The notes beneath the pieces are model-generated. The model searched no databases and was not told the DNA's origin. It saw only the letters and a program-made list of their open reading frames with translations. From assembly GCA_963729215.1 (NCBI GenBank), contig CAVSND010000023.1, positions 1 through 64,000 on the forward strand: a DNA stretch of 64,000 nt, given 5' to 3'. This DNA comes from CAVQJU01 sp963729215. Lineage in GTDB: Bacteria; Acidobacteriota; Vicinamibacteria; Vicinamibacterales; CAVVIG01. Below are positions 9,782 to 19,714 of this stretch, one piece after another (the first letter of the stretch is position 1; every line of letters starts with the position of its first letter). The position numbers and the translations under genes were made by a program.

Positions 9782-10114
9782 ATGGCTATTGGGGTTTATT
9801 TCGCGCCGGCCGCGATGTCCTCGGCGCAATACGACGAGTGCATCAAATTGCTCCGAAAGGCCGGCGCCGGCAATCCGCCCGGCCGGTCCTATCACTCCGC
9901 GTTTGGCCCGAAAGAAAAAATCATGGTGTTCGACGTCTGGACATCCCAGGCGGCGTTCGACAAATTCGGAAAGACATTGATGCCGATTCTCCAGCAGCTC
10001 GGCATCGATCCGGGCCAGCCGGACGTCATGCCGGTGCACAAGGTCATCAAGCCGGCCGCGCCGGCGCCCAAACGCGCGAAGAAGAAGACCATGATCCGGG
10101 AGCGGAAGCGGTAA
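9782..10114 (+). CDS. Small soluble protein, possible ABM-like fold
   Basis: This 110-residue protein begins at ATG 9782 behind a strong AGGAGG. The pattern MAIGVYFAPAAMSSAQYDECIKLL, then KIMVFDVWTSQAAFDKFGK and TLMPILQQLGI, matches small ferredoxin-like alpha/beta barrels such as antibiotic-biosynthesis-monooxygenase (ABM) relatives, where a VWxSxxAFxxF strand-helix is typical. The C-terminus is a Lys/Arg/Ala/Pro tail (APAPKRAKKKTMIRERKR) that may be disordered. There is no signal peptide. It ends 4 bp before the PCu(A)C-like gene, so the two are probably co-transcribed. The fold assignment is tentative. Confidence 0.65.
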   Translation: MAIGVYFAPAAMSSAQYDECIKLLRKAGAGNPPGRSYHSAFGPKEKIMVFDVWTSQAAFDKFGKTLMPILQQLGIDPGQPDVMPVHKVIKPAAPAPKRAKKKTMIRERKR

Positions 10115-10118
10115 GCCG

Positions 10119-10571
10119 GTGATCGCCCGGGCCCGCCGCACGTGCGCGGCAGCAACGATCGTCGCGGCGCTGTCGCTCACGTTGCTGTCCCTCGGGACGG
10201 CCGCACAGGGCAAGCGCGTCGCGGCGGCAGAGAGCTGGGTGAAGCTGCCGTCAGCCGGTCAGACCCAGGCCATGGCGTTCGTCGCGATCGAGAACCCGAC
10301 GATGTACGGGATCTACGTGACGTCCGCCAGCAGCGACGCGGCCGGAAAGGTGGAGTTGCGCGACGGGAGCCAGGGCGGCGACGCGCGCCTGAAGGCGGTG
10401 GAATTCCTCAGCGTGCCGGCCTACGAGAGCCTCGACATGGCCCCGAACGGGCCGCACCTCATGCTGCTCGATCTCAAGCGCGCGCTGAAGGAAGGCGACA
10501 AGGTCTCGCTGGCGCTCACAACCGACAACGCCGGCACGCTCGAGGTCTCGGCCGTCGTTCGCAAGGAATAG
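10119..10571 (+). CDS. PCu(A)C-like periplasmic copper chaperone, degenerate site
   Basis: The 150-residue protein starts at GTG 10119 and has a Sec signal peptide (residues ~1-30, ending SLGTAAQG). The mature part follows the PCu(A)C fold: AMAFVAIENPTMYGIYVTSASS, a central PNGPHLMLLDLKRALKEGDKV and a final strand. In this family copper is bound by His and Met residues of an H(M)X10MX21HXM arrangement. The HLM part is present, but the first His (usually VEIH or similar) reads VELRDG and the middle Met is not evident, so copper affinity may be weak or lost. It lies directly downstream of the small ABM-like gene and converges with the sigma-54 activator gene. Confidence 0.75.
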   Translation: MIARARRTCAAATIVAALSLTLLSLGTAAQGKRVAAAESWVKLPSAGQTQAMAFVAIENPTMYGIYVTSASSDAAGKVELRDGSQGGDARLKAVEFLSVPAYESLDMAPNGPHLMLLDLKRALKEGDKVSLALTTDNAGTLEVSAVVRKE

Positions 10572-10576
10572 TTCCC

Positions 10577-12634
<2,058 letters not shown>

Positions 12635-12662
12635 CCGTCCACGCTAGCACACCACACCGGGA

Positions 12663-12726
12663 TGTGCCGGATTATTGGCACACTGCCAAGAAATGGGCAC
12701 ATGGCACCCGTGGGCACTTGCTGGCT
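12663..12726 (+). promoter_or_regulatory. Putative sigma-54 promoter and activator sites
   Basis: In the gap between the activator and the efflux operon I see a perfect palindrome TTGGCA-CAC-TGCCAA at 12675-12689. It overlaps TGTGCC (12663-12668) pairing with GGCACA (12677-12682). Both could be binding sites for the Fis-type helix-turn-helix. Further down, TGGGCAC-TTGC-TGGCT (12711-12726) fits the -24/-12 layout of sigma-54 promoters, with GG and GC ten bases apart, and would start transcription about 85 bp before ATG 12822. The spacing is right, but the match is not perfect (the usual element is TGGCACG-N4-TTGCA). Confidence 0.5.
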
Positions 12727-12821
12727 GACACGCTGAAACAACCGGTTTTACTGGTGTTTTCAGCCAGAGCCACGATGGCGTCGAAACCTGCGTTCTGACC
12801 GGCGTCACGAGGGAGGCGCCC

Positions 12822-14441
12822 ATGCTCCGAATCACCATCAAGGACGACGACGCGATGCTCCGGCTCATCGTCGAAGGAAGGCTCGTCGGGGCCTGGGTGG
12901 TGGAAGCCGAGAAGGCGTGGCGCGGCGCACAGGTCCCGGGCCGGCCGCTCGAGGTGGACCTGACCGGCGTGACGTCGATCGACGGCGACGGATGGACGCT
13001 GCTGGCCGCGATGAAAGAAGCGGGCGCGGTGTTTATCACGGAGGGCGTTGGCATGACTCAACTCATCGAAGAAATGCTCGAGGGCAGCTCGCAACGAAAG
13101 ACGCGCGGCTGCTCTCGTGTGCTGTTTGGACTGGTGGCCTTGGCGATCGGAAGCGGCGTCTTCGCGCGGCCCGCCGAGGCCCAGGCGGCCTTGCCGCCGC
13201 TTCGCCTCACGCTCAAGGAAGCCGTGGCGCTCGCCTTGAAACAAAACCCACAAGTGGCCATCGCCAATCTCAATCTTGCCGAGAGCGAGAGCGCACGCGA
13301 CGTGTCGAGGGCCGCGTTGCTGCCGCAGGTTTCCGTTGGCGCCGCCGATTTCGTAACCCGCGCGAACGTCGAGGCCTTGTTCGGCAGCCCCGTTCCCGGG
13401 TTCCCGCAGCATATCGGCCCGTTCTGGACCGTTCAGGCCGGGACGCGCTTCTCGGTTCCGGTGTTCGACCTCGCGCTGTGGCGCCGGTGGCAGGCCTCGC
13501 GTGAATCCGTTCACGCGAGCGGCGCGGAACGCGACACCGTTCGTGAGCTGAACGTCCAGCTCGTCGTCTCTCAGTATCTTGGCGGTCTCCGCGCTGCCGC
13601 GGATCTGACGGCCGCGAAGTCGCGGCTCGACCTGGCGCAGGCGCTGTTCAACCTCGCATCAGACCTCGAAAAGAACGGCGTCGGTACGAGTTTAGACACG
13701 CTCAGGGCGCACGTCGAATTCCAGAACGAACGCCAGCGCCACGCCGCGGCCGAGGCGCAGCTCAAGTTGTCGGGCTACGGGCTCGCGCAGCTGCTGAGTC
13801 TCGATCCACAGCAAACCGTGGAATTGGCCGACGAACCGCGATTCTTCGAAACGCCCGCGTTTGACGCCGACGCAAGCATCGCCAGCGCGTTTGCGGCCCG
13901 CCCGGAAATCAAAGCGCTCGATGCACGAGCTCGTTCGGCCGAGCTCGAGAAGGGCGCCGCGGCTGCGGACGAGGCGCCGCGCGTGTCGTTTGGCGGTGGC
14001 TGGCGGATGGAAGGCCTGACGGATTCGACGTTGATTCCCGTCTACCAGTACGGCTTCGCCGTCGAGATGCCCGTCTTCACGGGCGGACGTAATCGCGCCC
14101 GAGTAGCCATCGCCGACATCGAGCTGAAGAAGCTCGCCGAGTCAGCGCATGCGGCGCGGAATCAGATCGCGCAAGAGGTGAGGAGCGCCGCGGCGCTGAT
14201 CGGGGCCGCCCGCGTGGAGGTCGATGCCGCCAATCTGGGCGTCAACCTCGCTCAGGAAGCCGTCACGCAGGCACAGGATCGCTTCCGCGCCGGCGTCGCC
14301 AACAACATCGAAGTGATTTCGGCCCAGGACCAGCTCGCACGCGCCAACGACAACCAGATCTCGGCTCTCTATCGTTTCAACCAGTCGCGCGCCGACCTCG
14401 CGCGCGCCACGGGTCAGATGGAAGCGCTCTACGCAAAGTGA
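12822..14441 (+). CDS. STAS-like domain fused to TolC-type outer-membrane efflux protein
   Basis: Residues 1-85 form a STAS-like domain (RITIKDDDAMLRLIVEGRL, VDLTGVTSIDGDGWTLLAAM). It is followed in the same frame by a signal-peptide-like stretch (RVLFGLVALAIGSGVFA then RPAEAQA, residues ~100-122) and a complete TolC/OEP domain with its two helical-hairpin repeats (LTLKEAVALALKQNPQVAIA, QAQDRFRAGVANNIEVISAQ). An internal signal peptide behind a cytoplasmic domain is odd. TolC may be translated separately from ATG 13053 or 13074, or the two genes may have been joined by an indel. The next genes encode the HlyD adaptor (31 bp on) and the DHA2 pump, so the product is the outer-membrane channel of a tripartite efflux system. 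Confidence 0.85.
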   Translation: MLRITIKDDDAMLRLIVEGRLVGAWVVEAEKAWRGAQVPGRPLEVDLTGVTSIDGDGWTLLAAMKEAGAVFITEGVGMTQLIEEMLEGSSQRKTRGCSRVLFGLVALAIGSGVFARPAEAQAALPPLRLTLKEAVALALKQNPQVAIANLNLAESESARDVSRAALLPQVSVGAADFVTRANVEALFGSPVPGFPQHIGPFWTVQAGTRFSVPVFDLALWRRWQASRESVHASGAERDTVRELNVQLVVSQYLGGLRAAADLTAAKSRLDLAQALFNLASDLEKNGVGTSLDTLRAHVEFQNERQRHAAAEAQLKLSGYGLAQLLSLDPQQTVELADEPRFFETPAFDADASIASAFAARPEIKALDARARSAELEKGAAAADEAPRVSFGGGWRMEGLTDSTLIPVYQYGFAVEMPVFTGGRNRARVAIADIELKKLAESAHAARNQIAQEVRSAAALIGAARVEVDAANLGVNLAQEAVTQAQDRFRAGVANNIEVISAQDQLARANDNQISALYRFNQSRADLARATGQMEALYAK

Positions 14442-14472
14442 CGGAACGGCAGAACCTGACAGGAGACTGACG

Positions 14473-15708
14473 ATGAATGCGTTCAAACGAATCATGACTT
14501 CCGGCGGAGCAGCGCGAATCCGCGTCGTTACCGGCGTTGGCCTGCTCGTCGCGGCCGCAGCGGCGACCGGGGCGTATTTCCATTTCGCCAGCCGTGTCTC
14601 GACCGACGATGCGCAGGTCGATGCGCATATTGCGCCGATCGGGGCCAAGGTGGGCGGCAATATCGCCGAGATCCTCGTGGGAGACAACGAGGTCGTCAAG
14701 GCCGGGCAGGTACTGCTGCGAATCGATCCGCGGGACTACCAGGCGCGGCTTGACCAGGCGTGCGCGCAGCTCTTGGCTGCCGAAAGCCAGGCGCGCGGCG
14801 CGGATGCCGGCGTGCCGCTGACGAGCGCGACAACGGCGAGCGTCACGTCGGCCGCCAGCGCGCAACTGGCGGCGGCGACCGCCGATCATGCGCGGTCCGT
14901 CGCCGACTACGACCGCGCGTCGTCTTCAGAGCCCGCCGTCGCGACCGCCGACGTGGAATCCAAACGTGCGACGGCCGAACGCGCCCGCGCGGACCTCGAG
15001 CGCATGGCGCCGCTCGCGGCGAAGAACGAGATCTCGAAGCAGCAGTTCGACGCGTACCAGGCGGCGCAGCGCGTCGCGATCAGCGAGCTGACCGCGTCGG
15101 AACAGAAGCTCGCCAACGCCCTGAAACAGGCGGACAGCAGCAAGGCCGTGATGGTGGCGTCGCAGGCTCGGATCGAGGCCGCTCGCGCGGCGCTGGCGCA
15201 GGCGACCGCGAATCGCGGGCAGGTGGACATCAGCGCGGCGCAGGCCGGCAGCGCGTCGGCGGCGATCCAGCAGGCGCGCGCGGCGGTCACCGCGGCGCAG
15301 CTGCAGCTGAGTTACACGACGGTGACGGCGCCCATCGGCGGCATCGTGACGAAGAAGTCCATTCAGCTCGGGCAGATCATTCAGCCCGGACAGTCGTTGA
15401 TGACGATTGTGCCGCTGTCGGATGTGTGGGTAACGGCCAACTTCAAGGAGACGCAACTCGCGGGCGTTCGTCCGAGCCAGCGCGCCGAGATTCATGTCGA
15501 TACCTACGGCCGCACGTTCGACGGCCACGTGGACTCGATTGCCGCCGCGACCGGCGCGAAGCTCAGCCTGCTGCCGCCCGAGAACGCCACGGGCAACTTC
15601 GTGAAGATCGTTCAGCGCATCCCGGTGAAGATCGCGCTCGACCGTGCGCCGGAAGGTTTCACGTTCCGGCCCGGCATGAACGTGGACGTCACGATTTTCA
15701 CGAAGTAA
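14473..15708 (+). CDS. HlyD/EmrA-family periplasmic adaptor
   Basis: The 411-residue protein has one N-terminal transmembrane helix (VVTGVGLLVAAAAATGAYF, about residues 17-37) and a biotinyl-lipoyl-like half motif (STDDAQVDAHIAPIGAKVGG). A long Ala/Gln-rich coiled-coil hairpin of about 170 residues follows, then the second lipoyl half (TVTAPIGGIVTKKSIQLGQ) and a beta-barrel with VWVTANFKETQLAGVRPSQ. This is the EmrA/HlyD membrane-fusion layout at normal length. It bridges the DHA2 pump and the TolC-type channel encoded on either side. Starts at ATG 14473, with AGGAGA upstream. Confidence 0.93.
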   Translation: MNAFKRIMTSGGAARIRVVTGVGLLVAAAAATGAYFHFASRVSTDDAQVDAHIAPIGAKVGGNIAEILVGDNEVVKAGQVLLRIDPRDYQARLDQACAQLLAAESQARGADAGVPLTSATTASVTSAASAQLAAATADHARSVADYDRASSSEPAVATADVESKRATAERARADLERMAPLAAKNEISKQQFDAYQAAQRVAISELTASEQKLANALKQADSSKAVMVASQARIEAARAALAQATANRGQVDISAAQAGSASAAIQQARAAVTAAQLQLSYTTVTAPIGGIVTKKSIQLGQIIQPGQSLMTIVPLSDVWVTANFKETQLAGVRPSQRAEIHVDTYGRTFDGHVDSIAAATGAKLSLLPPENATGNFVKIVQRIPVKIALDRAPEGFTFRPGMNVDVTIFTK

Positions 15709-15724
15709 AGAATCGAGCGCGCAC

Positions 15725-17287
15725 ATGGACACCAAACCGGCCATCAATCCCTGGGTGATCGCCAGCATCGTCCTGCTGGCGACGTTCATGGAGGTGCTCG
15801 ACACCAGCGTCGCCAACGTCGCGCTGCCCCACATCGCGGGCAATCTGTCGGCCAGCGTCGACGAAGCGACGTGGGTCCTGACGGCGTATCTCGTCGCCAA
15901 CGCGATCGTGCTGCCGCTCAGCGGGTGGTTCTCGACGCTGTTCGGCCGGAAGCGCTTCTACATGGCGTGCGTGGGGATCTTTACGATCAGCTCCCTGCTC
16001 TGCGGCGTTGCGCCGACGCTGGGCTCGCTGATCTTCTTCCGAATCTTGCAGGGCCTGGGGGGCGGCGCGCTGCAGCCCATCTCGCAAGCCATCCTCGTCG
16101 AGAGCTTCCCACGCGAGAAGCAGGGCGTCGCGATGGCGTTCTACGGCATGGGCGTCGTCGTGGCCCCGGTGATCGGGCCCACGCTGGGCGGATGGATTAC
16201 CGACAACTACACGTGGCGCTGGATCTTCCTGATCAACATCCCGGTCGGCATCCTTTCGCTGTCGCTGACGGCTGCGATGATTTTCGATCCACCGCATCTC
16301 GTCCGGAAGACGTTCGCCAATGGCCTGAAGCTCGACTACATCGGTATTAGTCTCTTGAGCCTCGGCCTGGCGTCTCTCGAAATCCTGCTGGACGAGGGTC
16401 AGCGCAACGACTGGTTCGGTTCGAACATGATCGTCGCCGCCGCCGTCATCGCTGTCGTCTCGCTTGTGGCGGTCGTCGTCTGGGAACTGCGGCAGGCACA
16501 GCCGGTCGTGGATTTCCGCATCCTCGCCAACAGGAATTTCGCACTCGCAGCGGTCGTCATGTATGCGGTCGGTTTCACCCTCTACGGCAGCACGGCGATC
16601 CTGCCGATTTTCCTGCAGACGATTCTGGGTTACACGGCGCTCCTCAGCGGCCTGGTCCTTTCGCCCGGCGGCATCGCGATGATGCTCGGGATGTTGATCG
16701 TCGGGCGGCTCCTCGGCCGGTTCCAGGCGCGCTCGCTGATCATGTTCGGACTGGTCGTGGCGGCGGCGGGCCTGTTCTGGATGTCGGGCTTCAACCTCGA
16801 CGTGGATTTCCGGACGGCGATGTGGGCGCGCACGCTACAGGCGTTGGGCATGGCGTTCCTGTTTGTGCCGATCAACACCCTGGCGTTCAGTTCGGTGAAA
16901 CCCGAGAAGCTCGGATACGCCACGGGTCTGATGAACCTGTTCCGCAATATCGGCGGCAGCGGTGGAATCGCGATGATCACGACGATCATGGCGCGCCGTC
17001 AGCAGTTTCATCAGGAAGTGCTCGTCAGTCACCTGACGCCGCTCGACGGAGACGTCCTGCCGACGCTGAGCGGCATGACGGCGAATCTCGTGGCCCACGG
17101 CGCCTCGAGCGCCGACGCGGCGGTTCAGGCCGTGGGACAGCTGTACGGCCTCGTGCAGAGGCAGGCCGCCATGCTAGCGGTGGCCGACACGTTCTGGGTG
17201 CTGTCCCTCGTGTTTCTCGGGATGATTCCGCTGGTGTTGTGTCTGAAGGCGGCGCCGCCGCACAAGGGACCGATGGTCATGGAATGA
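15725..17287 (+). CDS. DHA2-family (EmrB/QacA-like) drug:H+ antiporter
   Basis: This 520-residue MFS transporter has fourteen predicted helices. DHA2 signatures are visible: motif D1 LDTSVANVALPHI near residue 25, motif A GWFSTLFGRKRF near residue 75, RILQGLGGGALQPI, and antiporter motif C GVVVAPVIGPTLGGWI near residue 150. It works in the inner membrane and, with the adjacent adaptor and TolC-type channel, should pump amphiphilic compounds from the cytoplasm across both membranes. The gene begins 16 bp after the adaptor gene and is followed by a hairpin at 17301. Regulation by the divergent sigma-54 activator is likely. Confidence 0.93.
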   Translation: MDTKPAINPWVIASIVLLATFMEVLDTSVANVALPHIAGNLSASVDEATWVLTAYLVANAIVLPLSGWFSTLFGRKRFYMACVGIFTISSLLCGVAPTLGSLIFFRILQGLGGGALQPISQAILVESFPREKQGVAMAFYGMGVVVAPVIGPTLGGWITDNYTWRWIFLINIPVGILSLSLTAAMIFDPPHLVRKTFANGLKLDYIGISLLSLGLASLEILLDEGQRNDWFGSNMIVAAAVIAVVSLVAVVVWELRQAQPVVDFRILANRNFALAAVVMYAVGFTLYGSTAILPIFLQTILGYTALLSGLVLSPGGIAMMLGMLIVGRLLGRFQARSLIMFGLVVAAAGLFWMSGFNLDVDFRTAMWARTLQALGMAFLFVPINTLAFSSVKPEKLGYATGLMNLFRNIGGSGGIAMITTIMARRQQFHQEVLVSHLTPLDGDVLPTLSGMTANLVAHGASSADAAVQAVGQLYGLVQRQAAMLAVADTFWVLSLVFLGMIPLVLCLKAAPPHKGPMVME

Positions 17288-17300
17288 TGCACAACGTTCG

Positions 17301-17322
17301 AGGCTGCGTTCTTCAGCAGCCT
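17301..17322. terminator. Hairpin between convergent genes, dispersed repeat copy 1
   Basis: AGGCTGC (17301-17307) and GCAGCCT (17316-17322) form a perfect 7-bp stem around GTTCTTCA. It lies between the ends of the efflux operon and the SDR gene, where a bidirectional terminator would be expected. Nearly the same sequence recurs at 18681-18703, and a degenerate copy occurs in the other orientation at 41259-41287. Confidence 0.5.
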
Positions 17323-17323
17323 G

Positions 17324-18371
17324 TCAGCGCACTGCCGGCAGATGGCCCCACCGCTGCAGGTCGGTCATCGTCTCCGCGATTGTCTCTGCGAGGGGTCGAA
17401 AGGTCATTCCCAGTTCCCGCCTGATCTTGCTGGTGTCGTAGCGCGGCACCCGCCCGACATGGGTTCGCAGATATGACCCGACGCCGCTCGGCTGCAGGTA
17501 AGACCCGAGCCGGACGATGACGTCGCCCACGGGATTGTCCAGACCGATCGACGGCAGTTTGTAGCCCACCGCCCAGCCGTGCTTTCTGAGCAGTCCGACG
17601 ACCGTTCGCATCGAGGCGGCTTCGCCCGCGCAGATATAACGCCCGCTGGCCGTCGGCGTGTCCATCGCCCGTACGTGCGCGGCGGCGACATCACGAACGT
17701 CGACGAATCCCCACGTGAGGCCGACGATGCCCGGGTACGTGCCCTTGAGCAGATCGACGAAGATCTGATTCGACGTGTTGAGCCCGGGGACGAGCGATGG
17801 GCCCACGATCAGAAAGGGATTGACCGAAACCAGGTCGAACCACGGCCGCCGCTGCTTGACGAAATCCCAGGCGGCTCGCTCGGCGAGCGTCTTCGAAAAA
17901 TAGTACGGATTGCGCTCGAGCGACGACTTCGTGTTCCAGTCGGCCTCGGTCAGTACTCGATCGCTCTCGGGCTCGTCGGTGACCGCCGCCATCGACGATG
18001 TCAGGACCACGCGATTCACGCGCGCACGTTCGCACGACGCGAGCACGTTGATGGTGCCGTTGACCGCCGGGGCCACGAGCTCGCGCTGGGGATCCTTGAC
18101 GGTCAGCGTGTACGGGCTGGCGGTGTGCAGGACGTACGAGCATCCCTCGGCCGCGCGATCGAATGAACCTTCGGTGAGCAGGTCGGCCTCGACCAGTTCG
18201 AGCGCCGCAGCGCCAGGCAGCATCCGCAGCGGCGACGAGATCACGATTCCTGCTCAGCGACCGGACCGTGCCACGCACGCGTCGGCCCATGGAGAGAAGC
18301 TGCTCGACGATTCGTGAGGCAACGAAGCCGGTGGCGCCGGTGACGAGGATGGGCGCGTCGGTCGCAGGCAT
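17324..18371 (-). CDS. Dihydroflavonol-reductase-like NAD(P)-dependent SDR (one frameshift)
   Basis: The protein is an extended short-chain dehydrogenase/epimerase. The start frame (ATG 18371, MPATDAPILVTGATGFVAS) holds the Rossmann glycine motif GATGFVAS. Near 18240 the frame must change, between GTVRSLSRNRDLV and LPGAAALELVEADLL. The rest carries VVLTSSMAAV (catalytic Ser), NPYYFSKTLAER (YxxxK with Tyr and Lys) and SVNPFLIVGPSLVPGLN, the pattern of dihydroflavonol-4-reductase-like enzymes that reduce ketones or aldehydes. Total length near 348 residues is normal once the shift is repaired, so an indel error is likely. It stands alone and converges with the efflux operon; the substrate is unknown. 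Confidence 0.8.
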
Positions 18372-18465
18372 GTGGCCGCTTGGTCAAGCCTACGCGATTC
18401 GGCCGCGGTTGCAGCTCGACCGTAGCACGCAAGTTGCGCAACGATTCTCCGGCTGGAACCGGTGC

Positions 18466-18606
18466 GTGCTGGCGACCAAGGTCGATCTCGAGCGCTTTGC
18501 CACGAAGGAAGACCTGCGGGAAGGGAGCGAGCGTTCCCGTCGCTTCATGCACATGCTGTACGAGTCGCTCGCGGATAAGATCAACCAGATCCTGACAGGG
18601 CGCTGA
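18466..18606 (+). pseudogene. Fragment of a small coiled-coil protein
   Basis: A 46-residue frame from GTG 18466 reads VLATKVDLERFATKEDLREG, then a helix-forming SERSRRFMHMLYESLADKIN and the end QILTGR. The heptad-like, highly charged pattern resembles the C-terminal coiled coil of small bacterial proteins with TK.DLE repeats. The frame upstream runs into sequence antisense to the SDR gene, so the N-terminus is missing or belongs to a lost gene. It may still be a short real gene, but no ribosome binding site is seen. Confidence 0.35.
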
Positions 18607-18621
18607 AAAACTTCGCCCTGA

Positions 18622-18710
18622 ATGTAGAACGCAAAACGCAGAACGAAGAAATACGCGGATCTACGTCCACGTTTTGCCTTCAGGCTGCGTTCTTCGCAGC
18701 CTGCTCGTTT
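18622..18710. repeat. Seven-base-period fold-back element with terminal hairpin
   Basis: The 304-bp gap 18607-18910 holds this element and otherwise nothing clear apart from the Shine-Dalgarno of the next gene. The left arm runs GTAGAAC-GCAAAAC-GCAGAAC-GAAG in seven-base steps. The right arm (CTACGTCCACGTTTTGC and the following GCGTTCTTCG) is its imperfect reverse complement. The right end carries a perfect 9-bp hairpin, CAGGCTGCG (18681-18689), loop TTCTT, CGCAGCCTG (18695-18703), the second copy of the repeat at 17301. Confidence 0.5.
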
Positions 18711-18910
18711 CGCCCCGGCAATTTCCACCTCAGCGTCTGGATCACGCAATTGGGTGTTCCATTCTGTGACAAGCGCCGCTGGTTCCCCCGTTCGCGACAA
18801 CAAGTCATGCGCTCACGGTAGGTTACGCCGAGGCCCCGATCAGGCCGGCAGGGCACCCCATTTGCTCAACAGGGAAGGGAACTCGGGAGTTTCACTCCAG
18901 GAGGCGATCT

Positions 18911-19711
18911 GTGCGCGTGAAAAATTCGACTGCCAGAAAAGTGAAAAGGACTTCGGCGCGCAAGAAGACAGCAACCCGGCGGCTGGCGATAAAGACGCGG
19001 ACGGCCAGGGCGTCGCGTTCGCTGGCGCCTTCACATTCGCCTTCGAAAGCGTCTTCGTCTCCAGCAATCGGCCCGGGGCCGATCATCTTCGGCGTGGCCT
19101 GTGTCGTCTGCTTCGTAGGAGCCGTCGCGCTGCTTCCGGCGCACGAAAACACACAGGCAACGGGCAATCAGCCGGCGTCCATCAGCAGCCAGCCCTCGAC
19201 CGCGAGCGGTCGTCAGCCAGTAAACGGAGCGCCCGCGGCCAGCGCTCGGAATTCCCGAGGCGCTGCGAAGACTGAATCACAGCACGCGCCCGTGGTCCCG
19301 GTGATCGAAGCCAGGAAATCCACGTCGCCGACGGTTCCAGCCTCGGAGCCGGTGAAGGCTTCGTACAGCGGATGGAAACCGGCGGAGGAGCCCGGCGTCA
19401 AATCCGCAGCGATCGAGCCCATCCCTGCGCCGGCGCCAGAGACGGTCGCATCGGTCACGATTACCGGCTGCCTCGAACACGAGGACGAGGCGTTCTGGCT
19501 GAGCGATGCGTCAGGCGCCGAGGCGCCGACGTCGCGGAGCTGGCGATCGGGATTCCTGAAGAAGCGGCCGTCGCGCATCGAGCTCGTGGATGCGGGTCAC
19601 GCCCTCAGGCTGACGAGCTACGTCGGACAGCGCATTGCGGCGACCGGGACGCTGGTCAACCGGGAGATGCGGCCGCGTACGCTCCACCCCGTCAGCGCGT
19701 CCTGCAGCTAG
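18911..19711 (+). CDS. Membrane-anchored hypothetical protein with C-terminal OB-like domain
   Basis: Starts at GTG 18911, seven bases after AGGAGG. The 266-residue protein has a Lys/Arg/Thr/Ser-rich cytoplasmic N-terminus (about 55 residues) and one transmembrane helix (IIFGVACVVCFVGAVALL). A long Ser/Pro/Ala-rich linker follows, then a C-terminal domain of about 85 residues (VTITGCLEHEDEAFWLSDAS, SRSWRSGFLKKRPSRIELVD, LTSYVGQRIAATGTLVNREM). That domain looks like a small OB-type barrel. I infer it sits in the periplasm. I know no function, and the neighbours (SDR fragment, HerA on the other strand) give no clue. Confidence 0.65.
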   Translation: MRVKNSTARKVKRTSARKKTATRRLAIKTRTARASRSLAPSHSPSKASSSPAIGPGPIIFGVACVVCFVGAVALLPAHENTQATGNQPASISSQPSTASGRQPVNGAPAASARNSRGAAKTESQHAPVVPVIEARKSTSPTVPASEPVKASYSGWKPAEEPGVKSAAIEPIPAPAPETVASVTITGCLEHEDEAFWLSDASGAEAPTSRSWRSGFLKKRPSRIELVDAGHALRLTSYVGQRIAATGTLVNREMRPRTLHPVSASCS

Positions 19712-19714
19712 CGC

